Assembly (NCBI GenBank): GCA_016841325.1
Contig: JAENZJ010000005.1
Location: 1 to 64,000, forward strand
Direction of reading: 5' to 3'
DNA length: 64,000 bases
From: Thermincola carboxydiphila
GTDB taxonomy: Bacteria > Bacillota > Thermincolia > Thermincolales > UBA2595
Shown: positions 59,894 to 64,000 of the stretch, piece after piece
Numbering within the stretch: the first letter of the stretch is position 1
Layout: every line of letters begins with the position of its first letter
Translations under genes and position numbers: made by a program
The notes under the pieces: generated by a model
The model's database searches: none
Told to the model about the DNA's origin: nothing
What the model saw: the letters and a program-made list of their open reading frames with translations, nothing else

Positions 59894-60625
59894 TTACTGA
59901 AATGACCTCCAGTGGAGGTAGTTATAAAGGTCTCCCAGGGTGTGTATATTTCGCGAAGCCAGTATTTTCAGAAACTCCAGCAGAATTTCAGCTGTTACCA
60001 GGGCATCACCGAGAGAGGTATGCCGCCCCTCCGGAGACAGGTTATAGAACCTGATGAGGGCGTCCAGGGTCTGGCAGTTTTTTCCTGTGAGGAGGGCATT
60101 GGCCAGGATAAATGTATCGACTATGTGATGAGATATTTTAGTATGGCAGTATTGTTTTAGTTTAATATTAATGAAATGGAGGTCAAAATCTGAATTATGG
60201 GCTACCAGCACACTGTTTCTGGCGAAATCAAGGAATTCATTAAGTACCCAGAGGATAGACGGGGAATTTTCCACCATTTCATTGGTAATTCCGGTGATTT
60301 CAGTGGCAAGGGGTGGGATTTCCCGATGGGGGTTGACCAGTTGGTCAAAATATGAATCCTTTTTAAGCTGCCCGTTTTCTACCACCACAGCGCTCACTGA
60401 GGTGATCTCATCTCCGCTGAAGGGATACAGCCCGGTTGTTTCCAGGTCGAAGACTACGAATCTGGCCTTCATCAGGGGGGTATCCAGGGGGATTTTATTT
60501 TTTTCTGCCGCGATTTTATACCTAATCTCGAGAAGCACCGCGGGGTCTATCTCTCCCGAGACAATGTCTTTTCTGGGGCTTCTCAAACCTACGGCCCATT
60601 GAAGGATTCTAAACAGATCTTTCAT
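59894..60625 (-). CDS. DEDDh 3'-5' exonuclease (DnaQ-like)
   Basis: A 243-aa protein with a ~170-aa exonuclease domain: FVVFDLETTGLYPFSGDEI (first Asp-Glu), NEFLDFARNSVLVAHNSDFDLHF (second Asp), and GRHTSLGDALVTAEIL (His and last Asp), the DEDDh pattern of the DNA polymerase III epsilon family. It has an ~55-aa N-terminal extension. It lies downstream of the cNMP/CBS/DUF294 gene on the same strand with a 39-bp gap. This exonuclease/CBS pairing recurs in bacteria, suggesting regulated nuclease or nucleotide turnover; the link is not biochemically settled here. Confidence 0.88.
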   Translation of the reverse strand: MKDLFRILQWAVGLRSPRKDIVSGEIDPAVLLEIRYKIAAEKNKIPLDTPLMKARFVVFDLETTGLYPFSGDEITSVSAVVVENGQLKKDSYFDQLVNPHREIPPLATEITGITNEMVENSPSILWVLNEFLDFARNSVLVAHNSDFDLHFINIKLKQYCHTKISHHIVDTFILANALLTGKNCQTLDALIRFYNLSPEGRHTSLGDALVTAEILLEFLKILASRNIHTLGDLYNYLHWRSFQ

Positions 60626-60664
60626 CTGTACACACTTCCTCCGGTAAAATGCCGGCAGGTCAGG

Positions 60665-62578
60665 TTAATAACCCTCTACCCTGAAACAAGAGCCGGTAAA
60701 ATTTTGCAGCCTGGTTATTGCCTTAAATGATTCCCGAAGGACTGCCTGCTCCCGTTTGCTTAAATTATACGGGTTGAGATAGTTATCCGGTTCCAGGCCA
60801 AGGGCCAGTTTACGGAGGTTCTCCCTGTTCCTGAAGGTAAGCAGAGTTTCGTAAGCTGCATCGATAAACTCTGCATCATCCTTTGGCAGGGTGCCGTTGG
60901 CAGTCAGTTGTGCTATCCGTTCAAAGGTGTTGGTAGCGGTAATCCCGTCCCGGATGGAAAAAATCCGGGTACAGTCAACGATGTGAACCAGTGCAGCACC
61001 TTTGAGGTCCAGCTCACCCTTGTGTTCCTTGGACTTTTCTGTGATGAACTGTTTGAAAAGCCCCAGGGGCACGGCGTGTGACAGGTCGTCCCTGGCCAGG
61101 AAATGTAATACAATCGGTGACTCATTGATAAGGCGAAAAACGTTATTTTTCAGGCGATCTGCCAGTCTTACTGTGCCATAGACAGGGCGGAAATCCAGGA
61201 AAATTGTGAAGTTACGCAGCATTTCTGAATGAGGCTCCTGAACCCAGTAAGTAACCGTTTTGATCCATTCCTTGTATGGTTTGCGCCACTGCCCGTTGGT
61301 TGCCATTACATTACCGCTGCAAAGGGCAAAACCACAGCGGTTAAGGGCATCCACAACCTTTGCCGCCAGCCGGGGGAAGTATTCTTCTGCTTCCTCTATT
61401 TTAGCAGGGTCAGTGTCATCATATATAATCCCATTATCCTGATCTGTCCGGATAATCTGTTCTTTCCGGCCGCTGCTGCCCATAGTAATCCAGCAGTAGT
61501 CGACAGGCGGTAGACCATAGCCTTCATCAAGCATCTGCCTCTCACAAATCTGGATAAGTTTCCTGGTCAGTCTGTCATAGAGTTCTGTCATTACCTCACA
61601 GATTTCTCTTGATGAAGCCTTTTCCGCCACCAGGGCTTTAAGGACATTATCGATATCATGACTGGACCTGACCAGGCCGTCTATTGTTGTCTCAGACTCG
61701 ACATTACTTACAGTTGTAATGGCGCCGGTACTCCGGCTCTGCACCAGGTCACGCAGGGTAACGATCCCAAGGAGTTCCCCATTGTCAATAATGGGAAGCT
61801 GCTTAACCTTGTTCTTCACCATTGTCAGCAGGGCCTGGAAGTAAAAGGCATCAGGGGGCAGGGTCACCGGATTGGGTGTCATCACATCCCTGACTTTTAT
61901 CTCAGTGAAATTACTGTCTCCCCTGGTGAGAATTCTGGCAACCATGTCGGATTCAGTTATAATGCCAACCGGATGTTTGGATTTATCGACAACCACAAGT
62001 GAACTAATCCGGTTTTTAGTCAGTTTCCTGGCGGCCGTTGTTACCAGGTCATCTTCCCTGCAGGTGATGACCGGTGATGTCATGATGGCCGATACCCGTT
62101 TTCTGAATGGTTGGGCGTCTTCCATTCCATATGCATCATAAGACTGTTCCAGAATTACTTCATTATACATGTCTCTGAGCCTGTCTGTCAGCAGCCTGCT
62201 GAAAAAATCAGAAAACTGGGGGCTCTGCTGCAGCAGTTTGTCAAATGTATCCCGGTCGATAAGCAGGCAGGTACAGTCCGTTGCAGCCCTTACCGATGCA
62301 GGATAATTCTTTTCAGAAAGAATCACCGTCTCACCGAAAATATCATAGGGGCGGCGCAGGCCTACCACCGACTCCACGCCTTTTTCATTACGGACAATTA
62401 TTTCGGCGACACCGTCAATTATAATAAACAGGGAATTCAGGGATGGGTCTCCCTGTTTAAATATGTAGCTCTCCCTGGGATATGTCTTTTCCTGAATATT
62501 GGGGCGGATAGATAACAACAGTTGGAGGTCCAGCTGATTGAAGGGAGTAATTTTTTCAAGAATTTCGATTTTTTGCAT
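60665..62578 (-). CDS. cNMP-binding/CBS/DUF294 nucleotidyltransferase-like signalling protein
   Basis: A 637-aa regulatory protein. Residues ~1-130 form a cyclic-nucleotide-binding domain (KQGDPSLNSLFIIIDGVAEIIV, YDIFGETVILSEKNYPASVRA). Residues ~155-285 hold two CBS domains (VSAIMTSPVITCREDDLVTTAARKL, VRDVMTPNPVTLPPDAFYF). The DUF294/GlnD-type nucleotidyltransferase domain follows with ITMGSSGRKEQIIRTDQDNGII, then the DUF294_C helical domain. It may sense nucleotides and modify or bind a partner. Strong GGGGGTGG before ATG 62578. It is co-directional with the exonuclease gene. Confidence 0.9.
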   Translation of the reverse strand: MQKIEILEKITPFNQLDLQLLLSIRPNIQEKTYPRESYIFKQGDPSLNSLFIIIDGVAEIIVRNEKGVESVVGLRRPYDIFGETVILSEKNYPASVRAATDCTCLLIDRDTFDKLLQQSPQFSDFFSRLLTDRLRDMYNEVILEQSYDAYGMEDAQPFRKRVSAIMTSPVITCREDDLVTTAARKLTKNRISSLVVVDKSKHPVGIITESDMVARILTRGDSNFTEIKVRDVMTPNPVTLPPDAFYFQALLTMVKNKVKQLPIIDNGELLGIVTLRDLVQSRSTGAITTVSNVESETTIDGLVRSSHDIDNVLKALVAEKASSREICEVMTELYDRLTRKLIQICERQMLDEGYGLPPVDYCWITMGSSGRKEQIIRTDQDNGIIYDDTDPAKIEEAEEYFPRLAAKVVDALNRCGFALCSGNVMATNGQWRKPYKEWIKTVTYWVQEPHSEMLRNFTIFLDFRPVYGTVRLADRLKNNVFRLINESPIVLHFLARDDLSHAVPLGLFKQFITEKSKEHKGELDLKGAALVHIVDCTRIFSIRDGITATNTFERIAQLTANGTLPKDDAEFIDAAYETLLTFRNRENLRKLALGLEPDNYLNPYNLSKREQAVLRESFKAITRLQNFTGSCFRVEGY

Positions 62579-62851
62579 AATAAAACCACCCCCGAGGATG
62601 CCTGTTTAAAACAATATACTACAAATTATTACTAATATACAATGATTTTATGACTGACGGGCGATATAGGAGGGTTAACGGTCGTAGGCGGTGACCAGTG
62701 GAGGACGTCAGACTCGCCCTTGGGAACATGCCAGCCTCCCCTGTATGTAAAAAAAGAAGGATACTCCCAAGTTTACGAGTTATCCCTCTACCGAATTTAT
62801 ATATATAAAGTATCCGCTCATTTCTATGAACCAACAATCCCTATTGTTTAA
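62579..62851. other. Intergenic region between the signalling gene and aconitase, with terminator
   Basis: About 273 bp. The 72-aa track ORF here (62619-62837 minus) has no ribosome site or recognisable domain. The sequence contains the aconitase terminator (62749-62785) and a GC-rich middle (62690-62745) that looks structured (GGAGGACGTC region and others) but that I cannot assign. The AT-rich part near 62610-62640 upstream of the signalling gene probably holds its promoter. Confidence 0.45.
62749..62785 (-). terminator. Rho-independent terminator of the aconitase gene
   Basis: On the minus strand GGATAACTC pairs with GAGTATCC (one bulge) around a GTAAACTTGG loop, followed by TTCTTTTTTT. 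It lies ~66 bp after the aconitase stop. Confidence 0.8.
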
Positions 62852-64000
62852 CTATTGTCTGGCCTGTTGCTTCGTATAATTCAGGAGACCACCGGCTTTA
62901 ATGATTACCACCTGGCGCGGGGTCAGGTCATGGCGTACCCTGAACTCGTTCCCGCCGGTAATGTTCTTGACAACCAGTTCATTGCTGGTACCAATGGGAG
63001 ATACGTCTATTTCCAGGATATCTTCCTCTTTGAAGGTATCGTAATCATTTTCATCAACAAAGGTAAGGGGGAGAATGCCAAAATTGACCAGGTTTGCTTT
63101 GTGAATTCTGGCAAAGGATTTGGCAATTACGGCTTTTATGCCCAGGTACATCGGGGCAAGGGCGGCGTGTTCCCTGCTGGAGCCCTGGCCGTAATTATGG
63201 CCTCCGACCACGAAACCCTCACCTGCTTCCCTGGCTCTGTCGGGGAATGACAGGTCAATTCCCGAAAAGACGAACTGGGAAATTGCCGGAATGTTGGAAC
63301 GTAGGGGTAGAATTTTGGCCCCTGCCGGCATTATATGGTCTGTGGTAATGTTGTCCCCCAGCTTTAACAGGGCAGGCCCGCTCAGCTTAGCAGGCAGCGG
63401 CCGGTTCACCGGCAGAGCTTTGATATTGGGTCCCCGCAGGACCTCAACCTGGGACGGGTCTTTGGCAGGGGGGATAATCATGCTGTCATCTATCAGGAAT
63501 TTTTCCGGCATCTCTACATGAATATATTCCCCTAACTCCCTGGGGTCAGTGAGAACTCCCGTTAAAGCCGATGCCGCAGCAACTTCAGGGCTTGCCAGGT
63601 AGACTTTGGCATCAGCGGTCCCGGACCGGCCTTCAAAGTTCCTGTTAAAGGTCCGCAGTGTGACAGCTCCTGAGGACGGCGACTGCCCCATACCGATACA
63701 TGGGCCGCAGGCTGTCTCCAGTATCCTGGCTCCGGCAGAGATTATGTCTGCCATGGCGCCGTTCCTGGCCAGCATTTCAAATACCTGACGGGAACCCGGG
63801 GCAATACTGAGACTGGTTGCAGGATGGATCTTTTTCCCTTTGAGAATACCGGCAACCCTCATCAGGTCGGTATAAGAAGAGTTGGTACAACTGCCAATGA
63901 CTACCTGGTGTACCGGAATCCGGCCCACTTCGCTGACTTTGGCCACATTGTCCGGGCTGTGGGGCTGGGCTACCAGGGGTTCCAGTTCGGAGAGGTTTAT
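62852..64000 (-). CDS. Aconitate hydratase, C-terminal part (runs off window)
   Basis: The last ~382 residues of an aconitase-type hydratase, open to the window end (the track's ATG 63946 is internal; upstream codons read NLSELEPLVAQPHSPDNVAKVSEVG, typical aconitase). Visible features: QVVIGSCTNSSYTDL (first [4Fe-4S] cysteine), TACGPCIGMGQSP (the other two), FEGRSGTADAKVYLASPEVAAASALTG, then the swivel domain with DNITTDHIMPAGAKILPLRSN and GHNYGQGSSREHAALAPM (active-site Ser/Arg). This matches the ~640-aa aconitase type of Clostridia, which interconverts citrate and isocitrate; a homoaconitase-like role is less likely. A terminator follows. Confidence 0.93.
   Translation of the reverse strand: MNLSELEPLVAQPHSPDNVAKVSEVGRIPVHQVVIGSCTNSSYTDLMRVAGILKGKKIHPATSLSIAPGSRQVFEMLARNGAMADIISAGARILETACGPCIGMGQSPSSGAVTLRTFNRNFEGRSGTADAKVYLASPEVAAASALTGVLTDPRELGEYIHVEMPEKFLIDDSMIIPPAKDPSQVEVLRGPNIKALPVNRPLPAKLSGPALLKLGDNITTDHIMPAGAKILPLRSNIPAISQFVFSGIDLSFPDRAREAGEGFVVGGHNYGQGSSREHAALAPMYLGIKAVIAKSFARIHKANLVNFGILPLTFVDENDYDTFKEEDILEIDVSPIGTSNELVVKNITGGNEFRVRHDLTPRQVVIIKAGGLLNYTKQQARQ

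Noticed and set aside
62619-62837. 72-aa minus-strand ORF between the signalling gene and aconitase
   Set aside because: It overlaps the aconitase terminator and has no domain or ribosome site.
1-64000. tRNA, rRNA, CRISPR array or replication origin
   Set aside because: I looked for cloverleaf-type GGTTCRA signatures, rRNA cores, regularly spaced short repeats and DnaA-box clusters, and saw none convincing by eye. A tRNAscan or Infernal run would be needed to exclude small RNAs fully.

Overview
The window looks like a chromosomal segment of an anaerobic, spore-forming, Gram-positive bacterium of the Bacillota (class Clostridia, probably a Peptococcaceae- or Thermincola-like lineage; this placement is inference). 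Evidence for it: a cotJABC spore-coat operon, a DUF421/DUF4363 pair, an SLH-domain surface protein, a Tat-exported selenocysteine formate dehydrogenase with an NrfD-type membrane subunit, many [4Fe-4S] proteins, strong AGGAGG-type ribosome sites and frequent TTG/GTG starts.

Region 1 (about 1-19,900) is an accessory, mobile, toxin-rich region. It opens with a fragment of a second cotJC copy, then a ~3,556-aa secreted Rhs/YD-repeat polymorphic toxin with a PD-(D/E)XK-type nuclease tip and a DUF6572-like immunity gene. An orphan Rhs tip follows: 1.2 kb nearly identical to the first gene, then a different HNH-like tip and its own putative immunity gene. An IS21 element with perfect target duplication and a frameshifted istA comes next, then an IS110-family element with a structured leader, and finally the stub of a third Rhs-type toxin (DUF2380/HHLLPQQ type) with a double-CXXC immunity protein. 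The whole reads as a toxin-tip cassette array.

Region 2 (19,900-22,800) holds the cotJABC operon and a DUF421/DUF4363 operon, both on the minus strand, then a stem-loop element and a 59-aa membrane peptide.

Region 3 (22,800-29,200) is a respiratory formate dehydrogenase operon: a consensus sigma-54 promoter, fdhA (Tat signal, in-frame UGA with a textbook SECIS), an Fe-S subunit, an NrfD-type quinone subunit, fdhE and tatA. It ends at a 218-bp multi-arm palindrome.

Region 4 (29,200-42,500) is mostly core or housekeeping: an aminotransferase, a decayed ISLre2-like transposase, thioesterases, membrane proteins, a nitrilase-family amidase, a GT2/DUF2304/SMR envelope-glycosylation trio, an MBL-fold hydrolase, a patatin and several very small hydrophilic proteins.

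Region 5 (42,500-45,300) is a redox cluster: an aldo/keto reductase with Fe-S clusters, a NapH-like polyferredoxin, a candidate second selenoprotein and a ferredoxin. The candidate has an HMA-like domain whose CxxC is Cys-Gly-Gly-Sec; ordinary gene calling truncates it at the UGA. I consider this the most interesting single item in the window.

Region 6 (45,300-64,000) contains small membrane proteins, endonuclease III, a GalT-like enzyme, two paralogous glycogen synthases, a TtcA-like thiolase, Nif3, an SLH protein, an acidic TPR protein, PRC-barrel, VanW and DUF503 proteins, an exonuclease plus cNMP/CBS/DUF294 signalling pair, and the 3' part of an aconitase gene that runs off the window. 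No rRNA, tRNA or CRISPR array was recognised.
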